From Nocardia jejuensis NBRC 103114 (GTDB lineage Bacteria > Actinomycetota > Actinomycetes > Mycobacteriales > Mycobacteriaceae): a DNA stretch of 64,000 nucleotides. The translations under genes were made by a program, and so were the position numbers. The notes beneath the pieces are model-generated. The model ran no database searches. It saw nothing but the letters and a program-made list of their open reading frames with translations, and was not told the DNA's origin. The stretch lies in contig NZ_BDBU01000019.1 of NCBI RefSeq assembly GCF_001613145.1, forward strand, positions 62,001 through 126,000, written 5' to 3'. Within the stretch, counting starts at the first letter, position 1. Each line of letters starts with the position of its first letter. Below are positions 1-8,376 of this stretch, in pieces.

Positions 1-106
1 GCTACCGAATACGGATGAGTGTGGCCGCATGTAACCAGCAATTGCAGATAGACTTCGAGCGGTAACACCGAGGCCAAGCTGCAGTTTTGAACATGAAAGG
101 AGGAGG

Positions 107-1363
107 ATGACTCTCGCAGCAACACCGAACCGCTCAGCAGTCGGTCGCCACGAGAGACTGCGACCAAGAGTGCGCGCGTCCCATCTGCGAACGAGCAGAC
201 GAGACGTCAGCGAGCGAACATCGCCTATGCGCGGAAGCAACTCAATATACTACTCCTACCTGCATGTTTCATGTAGTTCTCACAGTACGTTCCTCAACGC
301 TGGCGATGAGCGTGTCGTACCTAAGGGCGTAGAGCCGCCCTTACATACGACTCTCTATACGACACACCATACGACCTTAGCGACAGTGCATGAGTGTACT
401 GATGTAAAGATCCATAGGAGTGTGCATTATTTTGTACACTCAAAGTTGCTCATCAAGAGCTACCACATGGCTTTATCGAGTACTTTACCCAGTGCAGACA
501 AAACACCCTTTGAATACGCACTTGCATGGTGTCTCGAAACTACATTACAGATTCCCCTGTCGTATGTGTTTGATTGCGCATTTAGATTTGTCCACAATCT
601 TTTCTATACGCGTGCAATATGGTGTACCCGTCAAACACTATTTACCATGACGGCACATAGGGTCGTAAAATACGCCCAGATGCTGGCCTCACATGCAGCA
701 GTTCCATATGCAGATATGAGCGCTATACCGACTGGCATGTTCAACACCGATAGACCGGAAAAGTCAGCTACGTTTTCAACGAGCTTACATCTTGCCGTAC
801 ACACCGCACGTCTCACTGGCAAAAAAAAGACCGATCATTTGCCCTTATATTTTACATATCCGAACACCCATAAACCGGGCGATTTACTTGCACTTGACAA
901 CGCCCTTTACTGTGCCGAGAATTCGGCAAGTGTAAAAGTATTTGATACCAACATCATCAAGACCTACTCAAAGTCAAGATATCATCCACCTAAAAAGACC
1001 ATAAAAATCACTCTTTTAAAGGGCCATTCAAAAGCTCTGTTTACTGCATTAATTACGGACATATTTATTGCTTATTGCATTACATTCTGTTCTGCTGATG
1101 TCATGGCTACATTCAAGGCAAATATCTATGGACAGGGGTCCGCAAAAGAGAATGCAATCAATTGCGCACAAGTTAAACCATTCATTTATTCACAATTATC
1201 TATGAATTCGAAGACCGTAAAATCGGGCCAGTGCAACGCATTGCCTCCGCCCATGAAAAGTGCGCGACCGGACGCCGTACCCAAGAGCGGCCCAGCAACC
1301 GTGTTCTTGCAGCTACGCACTACCGTCCCACCTGCCACTGCCACTGCATGGTGGACTGCATAA
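107..1363 (+). CDS. Long open frame of unknown function (418 codons), doubtful
   Basis: The frame stays open for 418 codons in DNA of roughly balanced composition, where a stop would be expected about every 20 codons, so it is unlikely to be pure chance. A purine-rich AAAGGAGGAGG lies immediately before the ATG, but closer than a normal ribosome-binding site. Against coding: the protein is rich in His, Cys and Thr, has few acidic residues and no domain I recognise, its codon use is unlike any other gene here, and perfect hairpins lie inside it. A shorter frame starting further in is possible, for example at the Met codons after position 460. It could be a transferred gene, a decayed gene or structured non-coding DNA. 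No function is proposed. Confidence 0.3.
   Translation: MTLAATPNRSAVGRHERLRPRVRASHLRTSRRDVSERTSPMRGSNSIYYSYLHVSCSSHSTFLNAGDERVVPKGVEPPLHTTLYTTHHTTLATVHECTDVKIHRSVHYFVHSKLLIKSYHMALSSTLPSADKTPFEYALAWCLETTLQIPLSYVFDCAFRFVHNLFYTRAIWCTRQTLFTMTAHRVVKYAQMLASHAAVPYADMSAIPTGMFNTDRPEKSATFSTSLHLAVHTARLTGKKKTDHLPLYFTYPNTHKPGDLLALDNALYCAENSASVKVFDTNIIKTYSKSRYHPPKKTIKITLLKGHSKALFTALITDIFIAYCITFCSADVMATFKANIYGQGSAKENAINCAQVKPFIYSQLSMNSKTVKSGQCNALPPPMKSARPDAVPKSGPATVFLQLRTTVPPATATAWWTA
314..351. repeat. 16-bp near-perfect inverted repeat (hairpin)
   Basis: The arms are 314-329 and 336-351 around the 6-nt loop TAGAGC. The inner 8 bp (TAAGGGCG / CGCCCTTA) pair perfectly and the outer 6 bp (GTCGTA / TACGAC) also pair, with two mismatches between them. 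It has no U-tract, so it is not an ordinary terminator. It could be a protein-binding dyad or cruciform near the par locus. Confidence 0.6.
345..380 (+). repeat. Three ATACGAC repeats with a 12-bp period
   Basis: ATACGAC occurs at 345-351, 357-363 and 369-375, exactly 12 bp apart. The first copy is part of the right arm of the adjacent hairpin, whose left arm carries the same word inverted. Regular phasing suggests cooperative binding by a DNA-binding protein such as ParB or a Rep. Confidence 0.5.
391..442. repeat. 9-bp inverted repeat TGAGTGTAC / GTACACTCA
   Basis: Perfect 9-bp arms at 391-399 and 434-442 are separated by 34 bp. It is part of the cluster of dyads in the AT-rich segment. Confidence 0.4.
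913..928. repeat. Small hairpin TGCCGA / TCGGCA
   Basis: Six-bp perfect arms flank a GAAT loop, and a further 3 bp can pair after a one-base bulge. No U-tract follows. Role unknown. Confidence 0.35.
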
Positions 1364-1366
1364 GTG

Positions 1367-1434
1367 ATCACCCAACATCAAGTGAAAGCAACGGCATATC
1401 GCACCGCCTACCCGGTGGACATATAAAGGGTGAT
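1367..1434. repeat. Inverted repeat ATCACCC / GGGTGAT upstream of parA
   Basis: Perfect 7-bp arms at 1367-1373 and 1428-1434 lie about 90 bp before the parA start. They may be operator half-sites for ParA/ParB autoregulation, but this is only inferred from position. Confidence 0.3.
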
Positions 1435-1522
1435 GAAACAGCTAGATTTACGGATCGGCAATACGATCGCGAGCACGGCGTAGGTAGTGGACCGCGCATC
1501 ATCCCGACCGGTTACGCACAGA

Positions 1523-2506
1523 ATGACCGCGACACGCCCGCCCGGGATGGTTGGTCCAGCATCCCTGCCTGGGGTACTGTCCACGATCGTGACGAGTTAT
1601 CGGTTGCTGCCTGATGTCCGTGCTGTGAGACGAACGATCCTGCTGGCCAACCAAAAAGGGGGAGTGGGCAAGTCATCGATAGCCGCTGCCATCGCGGTCG
1701 CGGTTGCCCGGCGAGGCAAGCGTGTACTGGTGGTGGATGCCGACCAGCAGGGCAACTGCACCATTCGGGATCTAGGAGTACGCGATTCCGACGAGGGCCG
1801 CTCGCTGGCGATGACGCTCCAATACGGAACACCTCTGGAACCGATACGCAAAGTCCGAGACGGGCTCGACGTCGTCTGCGGTGGCAAGCACATGGCCATG
1901 GCGGGCACCGTCGTCTCGAGCGCCGAGCAGACCGGAATCAATCCACTGCAGAATCTGCACGGCGCACTCGAGAACCTCGTCACCACCGAGGGCTACGATC
2001 TCGTGCTCATCGACTCAGGACCAGGTGACCGCGCCGTACTCGATCTGCTCCTGCAGATCGTCAGCTGGCTCATCGTGCCCACCAAAGAGGACGACGGCAG
2101 CATGGACGGCGCCGAATTGCTCGCACACCGTTACCTGTGGGCACGTAAGAACGGTGCGCTGGTCGAACTCATGGGAATGGTGCTGTTCGACTGCAATCCC
2201 CGTGCGGTCCGGCGAAATGAGGGCACCCTCGGCAAGATCATGGAACTACTCGATGGCACAGGAATCGAGCCGTTCCGCAACTTCATTCGCCACGACAAGG
2301 CCGCGGCGATCGACGCTCGGGCTTTCCATCTCACTGCCGAGGAGCTGATCGGATTCTCTCCGGCGCGTCCGGAAGGAAGGTCGGACGACGAGACGAGCAA
2401 GCGGTGGTCGCGCGACACCGAACCACTGGCAACGGACTATCAGAAGCTGACCAAGGAAGTGCTGGTTCGACTGGCCGCTGGTGAGCGTGCGAAGGAGACT
2501 GCGTAA
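1523..2506 (+). CDS. parA: ParA-type plasmid partition ATPase
   Basis: Members of this family are cytoplasmic ATPases that move plasmid copies apart by binding the nucleoid and a ParB-centromere complex. The deviant Walker A motif KGGVGKSS is at about residues 45-52, followed by VVDADQQGN, and a Walker B-like segment LVLIDSGPGD comes later, as in ParA/MinD proteins. The length, about 327 residues, is normal. ATG 1523 is a reasonable start. The frame stays open further upstream (ATG 1487), and ATG 1547 would also leave the ATPase domain intact. The stop overlaps the start of the next gene (ATG at 2506), so the two are translationally coupled as a par operon. Function is secure at family level; it is not a chromosomal ParA, judging from the small atypical ParB partner. 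Confidence 0.9.
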   Translation: MTATRPPGMVGPASLPGVLSTIVTSYRLLPDVRAVRRTILLANQKGGVGKSSIAAAIAVAVARRGKRVLVVDADQQGNCTIRDLGVRDSDEGRSLAMTLQYGTPLEPIRKVRDGLDVVCGGKHMAMAGTVVSSAEQTGINPLQNLHGALENLVTTEGYDLVLIDSGPGDRAVLDLLLQIVSWLIVPTKEDDGSMDGAELLAHRYLWARKNGALVELMGMVLFDCNPRAVRRNEGTLGKIMELLDGTGIEPFRNFIRHDKAAAIDARAFHLTAEELIGFSPARPEGRSDDETSKRWSRDTEPLATDYQKLTKEVLVRLAAGERAKETA

Positions 2507-3183
2507 TGGCCCGTAAAGGCGCATTCAACGACGACGACCTCGACGACATCGACGACCTCCTGCCGCCCTCGGTACCAGCGCCACAAGCACCCCCCTTAAC
2601 GGCAGTACCCGATGCGCCCCGCCTGCCCGCCGACACCACGACGGACGCACCGGCCATCACCAAGACCAAGAAAACCCCGGTCAAGCCGCCCGCTGCTCAC
2701 GCAGAACCTACGGTCAAACGCCCGCGCGCAGCCACTGCGAGGGCGAAAGTGAGTCAATCGGTACCCGAGGCGCATGTCGCCGGCGTGGTTGCCGAGGTTC
2801 TGCGTCAACTGACTCACACCGAGAAGCAGCAGCGCGGCGAGGGCCGCAGCTACGGCGCGGTCGTACTGGACGCGATCGAGACCTTCGAGACCGAATTGCA
2901 AGCCCATTTCGCCACGGTCGCGTCAGCCAAACCAGCAGGACGACTGTTCAAACGCGTAGACGCCGGACGCCCTCGCCGACGACGTCACTCAGAACCGCAG
3001 GTGAAAATCGCTCTCAGCGGAATCATCGCCGACGATATGGCCGCGATCGATGATCTCGTCGAAACATGGCAGGCCGGCAGTCGCAGCGCGCTAGTCGACC
3101 AGGCCCTCAAGCTGTACCTCGCAGATGACATCGCCAGGGTCACCGGTGCCGCTGATGACCAGGATGAGCACGCAAACGGCTGA
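2506..3183 (+). CDS. parB: ParB-like centromere-binding protein, ribbon-helix-helix type
   Basis: This 225-residue protein is encoded directly after parA with overlapping start and stop codons. It has an acidic N-terminus, a Pro/Ala-rich linker (about 20-75), a conserved helical block (about 85-130) and a basic stretch. The C-terminal ribbon-helix-helix module (about 165-207) reads like a CopG-type DNA-binding fold, including GSRSALVDQALKLYL. There is no canonical ParB nuclease domain or HTH, so this is the small centromere-binding partner typical of plasmid type Ib systems. Its target may be the dyads in the AT-rich segment upstream or the large iteron array that starts about 265 bp downstream. 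The family call is good; the target is inferred. Confidence 0.75.
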   Translation: MARKGAFNDDDLDDIDDLLPPSVPAPQAPPLTAVPDAPRLPADTTTDAPAITKTKKTPVKPPAAHAEPTVKRPRAATARAKVSQSVPEAHVAGVVAEVLRQLTHTEKQQRGEGRSYGAVVLDAIETFETELQAHFATVASAKPAGRLFKRVDAGRPRRRRHSEPQVKIALSGIIADDMAAIDDLVETWQAGSRSALVDQALKLYLADDIARVTGAADDQDEHANG

Positions 3184-3441
3184 TCAGACAGGCGTCACAT
3201 CGACCGCCGACAACGATCACGCCGCCCGGTGCCGCACGCCATGACATTCCCTGCTCGACCGAAACTGTCACTGTGACGAAACTGGTTGGCGGTAGGAGAC
3301 GCTTACGCTCGCTCGATGCAGCGAAACCCTCAGGCTCCCAACAGTTTCGACAAGTAACCCGCTCAAGCGCCCGGGTCGATCGTGCCCTGCAGGGAAGGAA
3401 ACGCGGTCGACTTTCGCTACCGGCCCAAAGGCCCCGCGGTT

Positions 3442-3472
3442 CTGGTTGTGCGCAACTTATGCGCACAACCAG
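3442..3472. repeat. Outermost iteron as a 13-bp perfect dyad
   Basis: Arms 3442-3454 (CTGGTTGTGCGCA) and 3460-3472 are perfect inverted repeats around the spacer ACTTA. It holds the first iteron in inverted orientation and marks the left edge of the array. Confidence 0.65.
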
Positions 3473-4522
3473 GGGCTGACACCCACGCAAACCGCCGCCC
3501 AGACAAAGAAGTAGGCCCCTCAGCGGCGCCGACCACCGCCCGGGCACGCATAGTTTGCGCACGCAGAGCACTCACTAGCCCGATGTCGCGAGGAAAACGC
3601 CACGCATACGTTGCGCACACCGCGTCGGGCAGCGGCCAGCAATGGAGGCATCGTGTACGCATAACTTGCGCACACCGCAGGTGGTCCGAGGGGGTATTAC
3701 ACGCATATCGTGCGCACACTCGCGTCCGCGCCTATACAACATCCACGCATAACTTGCGCACATGGCAGGTGGCGACACCACCAAACCCGGCGAAGGGCCC
3801 CGATCCGTGCAGGTCAGGGCAACGTCTCCCACGCTGTGCGCATGACATGCGCACAGCGGCAACGGAATTCGCACGCATGATAGGCGCACACACAGCTGCT
3901 GCCTGGAAGACAGCACTCGTACCTCGCTTCAACAGCCGTTCCGCAACACCTCTGCCCGTGCGCATAGCTTGCGCACGGGCAGAGGAGGCGCAGGTGCGCA
4001 TATCTTGCGCACATTCAGAAGGCGCGCAACGGTTTGGGGGCGCTCGCCCCAGTCGGTCGGTTCGGTCCCGATGCCGGAGCTCGAGCACGCCCGCGGGTTG
4101 CGCATAATCGGCGCACGCAACCGACCGGGGCACGCATAACAAGCGCACGCCTGACCTGGCGACCACGCATAACAAGCGCACGCACCCGCCCGACTGCGCA
4201 TATCTTGCGCACACCGCCACGCACGCATAACTCGCGCACGCCGTATCGGGCTCGCACATCGCCGATACGAATCGGCCAACAGCCTCTTCACCTGCTAGTT
4301 CAGGTAGTCCATGCGGCACGGCAAGCCCCACGGCGCACGCATAACCAGCGCACATCGCAAAGGCAAAGTTGTCCACACATATCTTGCGCACGTTATCCAC
4401 ACAACCCTGTGGATAACCTGTTTTCCGACCAGTTGTCCACACATATCTTGCGCACACTCGATTCGGCATTTTCCCAGGACACCACGCATAACTTGCGCAC
4501 GCATCACGCATAACTTGCGCAC
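3448..4522 (+). repeat. Iteron array: about 20 copies of GCATAACTTGCGCAC
   Basis: Fifteen-bp units matching GCATAnnnnGCGCAC begin at 3448 (inverted), 3548, 3604, 3659, 3703, 3747, 3840, 3875, 3962, 3998, 4102, 4134, 4167, 4198, 4225, 4339, 4377, 4441, 4486 and 4508. A few differ at one base of the core. Spacing is irregular, from about 22 to 120 bp. Each unit is itself a partial palindrome (TGCGCA-N5-TGCGCA). A further copy, inverted, lies at 5797 just after the first rep gene. The array lies between parB and rep and next to DnaA boxes, which fits Rep-binding iterons that also control copy number. Binding by ParB is the alternative. No convincing gene lies in 3184-4837. Confidence 0.85.
3949..3985. 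repeat. Perfect 16-bp dyad centred on an iteron
   Basis: Arms 3949-3964 and 3970-3985 are perfectly complementary (CCTCTGCCCGTGCGCA and its complement) with a 5-nt spacer TAGCT. The palindrome extends well beyond the iteron core, so this copy may form a cruciform or be a high-affinity dimer site. Confidence 0.7.
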
Positions 4523-4625
4523 ACAGGCCTCCTATTTCTGCAGGTGACACGCGGAAAACTTGGCCCCCCTGTAGTTGATTCCTTTTAGAAAACTCCTGTA
4601 GTAGGCTGACGTCGGCTGTGGATAC
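4360..4625. other. oriV: Plasmid replication origin (oriV) with DnaA boxes
   Basis: Two perfect actinobacterial-type DnaA boxes TTGTCCACA are at 4369-4377 and 4433-4441. A TTATCCACA box is at 4393-4401 and an inverted TGTGGATAA at 4408-4416. A weaker inverted box, TGTGGATAC, is at 4617-4625. They are interleaved with the last iterons and followed by a relatively AT-rich stretch around 4565-4600 that could be the unwinding element. The rep gene starts about 210 bp further on. This is a classic iteron plus DnaA plus Rep arrangement. Confidence 0.8.
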
Positions 4626-4837
4626 GGACCCCCCACGCCAAGTCGGACACCAATGCCAGCTTCACCCTGCTCAGAGCACGTTCTGCGCGGTCTACCTCAC
4701 GCTCAGTACGTGCCGGCTATCGATCGCCGCCTGTCTGTGGCATGCTCACTCCTGGCGGTCTTGAAACCGTCGGAATTAGCGAGACACGCCGATAAGTACC
4801 GGACACAGATTCACACAACCATGGAATGCTGAGCCGC

Positions 4838-5779
4838 ATGCCGCGACCTAAACACGATCCCCTCGAAGTGGTCCGGGCAGCCTCAGAACTGTGGGATGCC
4901 GACCAAGAAGTGGGTTACCTCGCGCGCGTGTTCACGCAGACATCCCTGCCCTACCGGGATCCCGGCGACGTACCGTGGTGGGGTCGGCGCAACGGCGATC
5001 TGTCTCTCACCGTGCAACCCGGTGTCACGGTCGGGCCCGACGGGCAGACCAGGTCCATCGGATACCCGTACGGCACCATGCCTCGCCTCATCTTGACGTT
5101 CCTTTCCACCGAGGCGGTCCGTACCAAGAGCCCCGAGATCGTCCTGGGCAATTCCCTCAACGAGTTCATGGGATCGCTCGGGTTACGATCGACCGGCGGT
5201 AAGAACGGCTCGATCACCCGCATGCGCGCACAGTCCGAGCGCCTGTTCAAGGCCAGCCTCAGTATCGAGTACAAAGGCGACTCCAAGCGGCAGGTCGGCG
5301 CAAAACTCTCCGTGGCCTCCGCCTACAACCTCTGGTGGACCGAAGGTGGAATCTCCGACCCGAGTGACTCTCAGGCCTCGCTGTTCACCTCGGTGGTAAT
5401 GCTCAGCGACGAGTTTTTCCGAGAGGTCACCGCCCACCCTGTACCCCTGGATATGAACGCTCTCAAGGTACTGGGCGGATCCGCTCTCCGGCTGGACATC
5501 TATGCGTGGCTCACCTACCGCATGTACTCCGTACGCAAGCAGACCACCGTGCCATGGGAGCTGTTGTGGCTCCAATTCGGCTCGACCGCCGCTGACAACC
5601 GCTTCCGCCGCCGTCAATTCCGACTCGACTTCACCAGGCAGATGGCACAGGTGCTGACCGTCTACCCACAGGCAAAGGTCGACGCTACCGAAAGTGGACT
5701 GGTCCTGTATCCCAGTCCCACACATGTACCTCCGGTCCCTATGACCCCCGAACTCCGAGCCTTAGCCAGGAGTCTCTGA
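4838..5779 (+). CDS. repA: Plasmid replication initiator, RepA_C family (copy 1)
   Basis: The product should bind the adjacent iterons and, with host DnaA, open the origin. The 313-residue protein has the hallmark block of RepA_C-type plasmid initiators: GYPYGTMPRLILTFLSTEA at about residues 70-90, followed by an LGNSLNEFMGSLGL segment, a TGGKNGSITRMRAQ segment and a C-terminal winged-helix-like part. ATG 4838 (MPRPK) is preferred over ATG 4826, because the paralogue at 6647 conserves the protein from the matching (V)PRPK residue while its upstream bases are out of frame. The iteron array and DnaA boxes lie upstream, and one inverted iteron follows the stop at 5797. Confidence is high as an initiator; that it uses these iterons is inferred from position. 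Confidence 0.88.
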   Translation: MPRPKHDPLEVVRAASELWDADQEVGYLARVFTQTSLPYRDPGDVPWWGRRNGDLSLTVQPGVTVGPDGQTRSIGYPYGTMPRLILTFLSTEAVRTKSPEIVLGNSLNEFMGSLGLRSTGGKNGSITRMRAQSERLFKASLSIEYKGDSKRQVGAKLSVASAYNLWWTEGGISDPSDSQASLFTSVVMLSDEFFREVTAHPVPLDMNALKVLGGSALRLDIYAWLTYRMYSVRKQTTVPWELLWLQFGSTAADNRFRRRQFRLDFTRQMAQVLTVYPQAKVDATESGLVLYPSPTHVPPVPMTPELRALARSL

Positions 5780-5794
5780 GTCTTCCGCAAACGG

Positions 5795-5817
5795 TTGTGC
5801 GCAAGTTATGCGCACAA
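5795..5817 (-). repeat. Single inverted iteron downstream of rep copy 1
   Basis: TTGTGCGCA and TGCGCACAA form a perfect 9-bp dyad around AGTTA. The core is the reverse complement of the array consensus. An isolated site outside the array suggests a copy-control or handcuffing element, or a leftover of the duplication that gave the second rep gene. Confidence 0.7.
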
Positions 5818-6602
5818 GACCCACTTACCGCGCGATCTCGTGGCAAGAAGTAGCTCGGACCCACGAACTCATCCGCGGGGTACTGCCTGCCCCCAGAACC
5901 ATTACTGCAATCCGCGCATGGTCCACCAGAGCCTGTCACCTCGAAACGCGCGACGTGCGAGACCTTGCACACGTGTCGAAGAGCAGTGACGGGGTCTACA
6001 AGACTGAGCAGCAGGTCAAGTTACTAGGTGGATCAGTACGACAAGGTGAGACTTCTCTAACAACAGACAAAAGATCTTCGCGCTTGAAAGAATCGCATGA
6101 AACACAGAATTAGTGTAGTGCGAATTATACAATGCATAAATTCTGAATGCAGGCCAGCTTCGAATGCGTATGAATTTCTCGGCTCGGCGGCATGCATGAC
6201 ACATCCATGAGATTTACTAAATCCGAGCTCAGGGCTAAGATTTGAGTGAGCTCCTCACGGTCTGGAAAATTCATGAGATAGTTAAACCTTCGGCAGGCGC
6301 CAAAAACCTCGATGATACGCGTCCTGGTTGAGACTACTTGTCCACCGCCAGCAATAGATGCGTGGGGCAGTCGCAAAAATCCGTACAATACGCGCAGTTC
6401 CGTCGTACAGGCATTACCAGCTGACGACTGCGCCGAGGATCCGAAGCCCGGGACGGGAACCGGGTGCAGGTCGGCCGGGGAGTGTTCGTACTCGCAGCTA
6501 ATTTAGTACCCGAAAATAACCATTTCGGACTGCTGGTCCTCGCACGTCCGCGAGATACGATCACACACCGCAACACTAGAACCACCTGCTCTTACACTAC
6601 TG
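5818..6602. other. Non-coding spacer between the two rep genes
   Basis: About 800 bp without a convincing gene. GC drops around 6050-6400. A 7-bp inverted repeat GAGCTCA / TGAGCTC is at 6225-6231 and 6247-6253. No iterons or perfect DnaA boxes are seen here, so copy 2 seems to lack its own iteron origin. The segment probably carries the rep2 promoter. Confidence 0.5.
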
Positions 6603-6618
6603 TTCCCATCACTGAGAA
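6603..6618. promoter_or_regulatory. TTCCCA-N4-TGAGAA operator-like site before rep copy 2
   Basis: It differs by one base from the palindrome TTCCCA-N4-TGGGAA found before several conjugation and ESX genes. It ends 28 bp before the rep2 start, closer than the other sites. Confidence 0.45.
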
Positions 6619-6646
6619 ATATCACGCTACATGCAATGCTGAGCCA

Positions 6647-7564
6647 GTGCCACGTCCCAAACGCAGCCCACTTGATACCATTCGTGCTGCCACGGAAGTA
6701 TGGGACGGCGAGCAAGAAGTCGGCTACCTGGCGCGTGTTTTCGCCCAAACTTCACTGCCCTACAGAGACCCTGGGAACGTGCCCGCGTGGGGACGACAGA
6801 ACGGCGACCTGTCTCTGACAGTACAACCGGGTATGACCACAGGCAGGAATAACAAACCTGAATTGATCGGATACCCCTTCGGGACAATGCCCCGGCTCAT
6901 CCTGACCTTCCTGTCAACCGAAGCTGTACGCACAGGCTCGCAGGACATCGTCCTCGGCGACAGTCTTACCGACTTCATGGCCTCGATGGGATTGGCGGCC
7001 ACCGGCGGAAAGAACGGATCACTCACTCGCATGCGCAACCAGTCTCATCGGCTGTTCAACGCAACCCTGACCATAGAGTACAAAGGCGACGCGAACCGCC
7101 GCATCGGCGCAAAACTGTCAGTGGCCAGCGCCTACAACATCTGGTGCGGTAGCGAATCCGAGGACGGTCACCTTTCGTTGTTCGCCTCCACAGTCCGCCT
7201 CAGCGACGAGTTCTTCCATGAAGTGACCGCACACCCGGTACCGTTGGACATGAACGCGATCAAGGCATTGGGTGGATCGGCGCTGCGCCTCGATATCTAC
7301 GCGTGGCTCACCTACCGCATGTACTCGGTGAAGCGAGAGACCACTGTGCCATGGGAATCGCTGATTATGCAGTTCGGCTCGACTGCTGCCGACAACCGCT
7401 TCCGTCGCCGTCAATTCCGACTCGACTTCACCGAAGCACTTCGACAGGTCGTGGTGGTGTACCCACAGGCAAATGTGGACACCAGCGAGCGGGGCGTGGC
7501 GTTGCGTCCGGGGCTACCGCACATCCCGATGTCGCCAGGGTTCCGAGCACGGGCACGCACTTGA
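6647..7564 (+). CDS. repA2: Plasmid replication initiator, RepA_C family (copy 2)
   Basis: A paralogue of the initiator at 4838, with most of its length conserved, including GYPFGTMPRLILTFLSTEA, the TGGKNGSLTRMR block and the DNNRFRRRQFRLDF-like C-terminal block. It is about 305 residues long. GTG 6647 is chosen because it aligns exactly with the Met start of copy 1. The upstream bases resemble those of copy 1 with a one-base deletion, which puts ATG 6636 out of frame. All family blocks are intact, so it is likely functional rather than a pseudogene. It lacks a nearby iteron cluster and has an operator-like site upstream, so the two initiators may be regulated differently or serve different hosts. 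Confidence 0.82.
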   Translation: MPRPKRSPLDTIRAATEVWDGEQEVGYLARVFAQTSLPYRDPGNVPAWGRQNGDLSLTVQPGMTTGRNNKPELIGYPFGTMPRLILTFLSTEAVRTGSQDIVLGDSLTDFMASMGLAATGGKNGSLTRMRNQSHRLFNATLTIEYKGDANRRIGAKLSVASAYNIWCGSESEDGHLSLFASTVRLSDEFFHEVTAHPVPLDMNAIKALGGSALRLDIYAWLTYRMYSVKRETTVPWESLIMQFGSTAADNRFRRRQFRLDFTEALRQVVVVYPQANVDTSERGVALRPGLPHIPMSPGFRARART

Positions 7565-7595
7565 CGGCACATTGTGGCCCGCGATACGCCCTGAC

Positions 7596-8285
7596 TTAGG
7601 GTGCGGGATCAGCTGTTGGTGGCACGGAATGTCGTGCCAATGCTTGATCGACCAGCTCCGCAGCCGCCCGATTGGTCATCAATCGGGCAATAGCGACATT
7701 GGTCTCGAAGTCGGTGCGGTCGTCGGGGGAGTGGTTGGACTGCGCGAACGTCTTGCCGGCGAGATGGAAGAACAGTTCCGCGGCACAGCGGTCGACGACA
7801 TGGTCGATATCAGTCCTGAATTGTTCGACCAGGCCGAACGCGGTCGACGTGGGCACGCCGGCCTCCAGCAGCCTCGTGGCCAAGTCCCAGCACCGTGGAT
7901 TGGTCAGCCGATAACCCTCCATGGGATCGCTGGCTGCGAGAGCGTTGCGCATGTACTCGGGCAAGACGGGGGCCGCCGCCGCGGTCTCCGTCGGCGCGGT
8001 CTCCGTACCCTCGGGCGGATCCGGGACACCGAGAATCTCGGCCAGTCCGTCACCACGGTCCCAGGCCTCGAGAAGCTCGCGGATGCCGTTGAGTTTCATT
8101 CCCCTGCTCAACAGTCGGCTGATCGTCTGCAACCGACTCAGATGATCGACACCGTAGTAGCCGATCCGACCACGCACGTCAGGGGAAGGTAGGAGCCCTC
8201 GTTCGTGGTAGACGCGCACGCTACGCACAGTAGTGTCTGCCACCCGTGCCAGCTCATCGATGGTGTATTCCAAGTTGCCGATCAT
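7596..8285 (-). CDS. MerR-family transcriptional regulator
   Basis: The 229-residue protein begins with a typical MerR winged-helix domain: YTIDELARVADTTVRSVRVY at about residues 7-26, then HERGLLPSPDVRGRIGYYG and LSRLQTISRLLSRG. A coiled dimerisation helix follows (to about 75), then an Ala/Pro-rich linker and a C-terminal effector domain of unknown specificity with no metal-binding cysteine cluster. It is transcribed toward the rep2 gene, convergent with it, and divergently from whiB. The 255 bp between merR and whiB contains two palindromes that could be its operator. The ligand is unknown. Family assignment is very sound. Confidence 0.88.
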   Translation of the reverse strand: MIGNLEYTIDELARVADTTVRSVRVYHERGLLPSPDVRGRIGYYGVDHLSRLQTISRLLSRGMKLNGIRELLEAWDRGDGLAEILGVPDPPEGTETAPTETAAAAPVLPEYMRNALAASDPMEGYRLTNPRCWDLATRLLEAGVPTSTAFGLVEQFRTDIDHVVDRCAAELFFHLAGKTFAQSNHSPDDRTDFETNVAIARLMTNRAAAELVDQALARHSVPPTADPAP

Positions 8286-8376
8286 CCTCAGGATCCAGAT
8301 CTCGGGCGGGGTACGCGGTTCCGAATGTATTGAGCCGCCATCCCACGATGCAACACCGTTGAGCCATAGTCAATGA

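Larger units (their letters stand above)
1..1240. other. AT-rich, structured left segment of unknown role
   Basis: Base composition here is clearly lower in GC than the rest of the window, and the plus strand is poor in G. GC content returns to normal near position 1240. The segment contains several inverted repeats and a phased direct repeat (listed separately) and lies directly upstream of parA. It could be a centromere or regulatory region, or DNA acquired from a different host. One long open frame crosses it. No RNA gene or recognised family is visible. Confidence 0.5.

Noticed and set aside
3448..4522. Possible CRISPR array
   Set aside because: Units are 15 bp, the spacing varies from 22 to about 120 bp, some units are inverted, and no cas gene is nearby. 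Iterons explain it.
3732..4550. Long open frames on both strands with repeated CAxxMR / RKLCV-like peptides in the iteron region
   Set aside because: The repeated peptides are translations of the iterons in several frames, the frames overlap on both strands, and no start or family pattern fits. The region is non-coding origin DNA.
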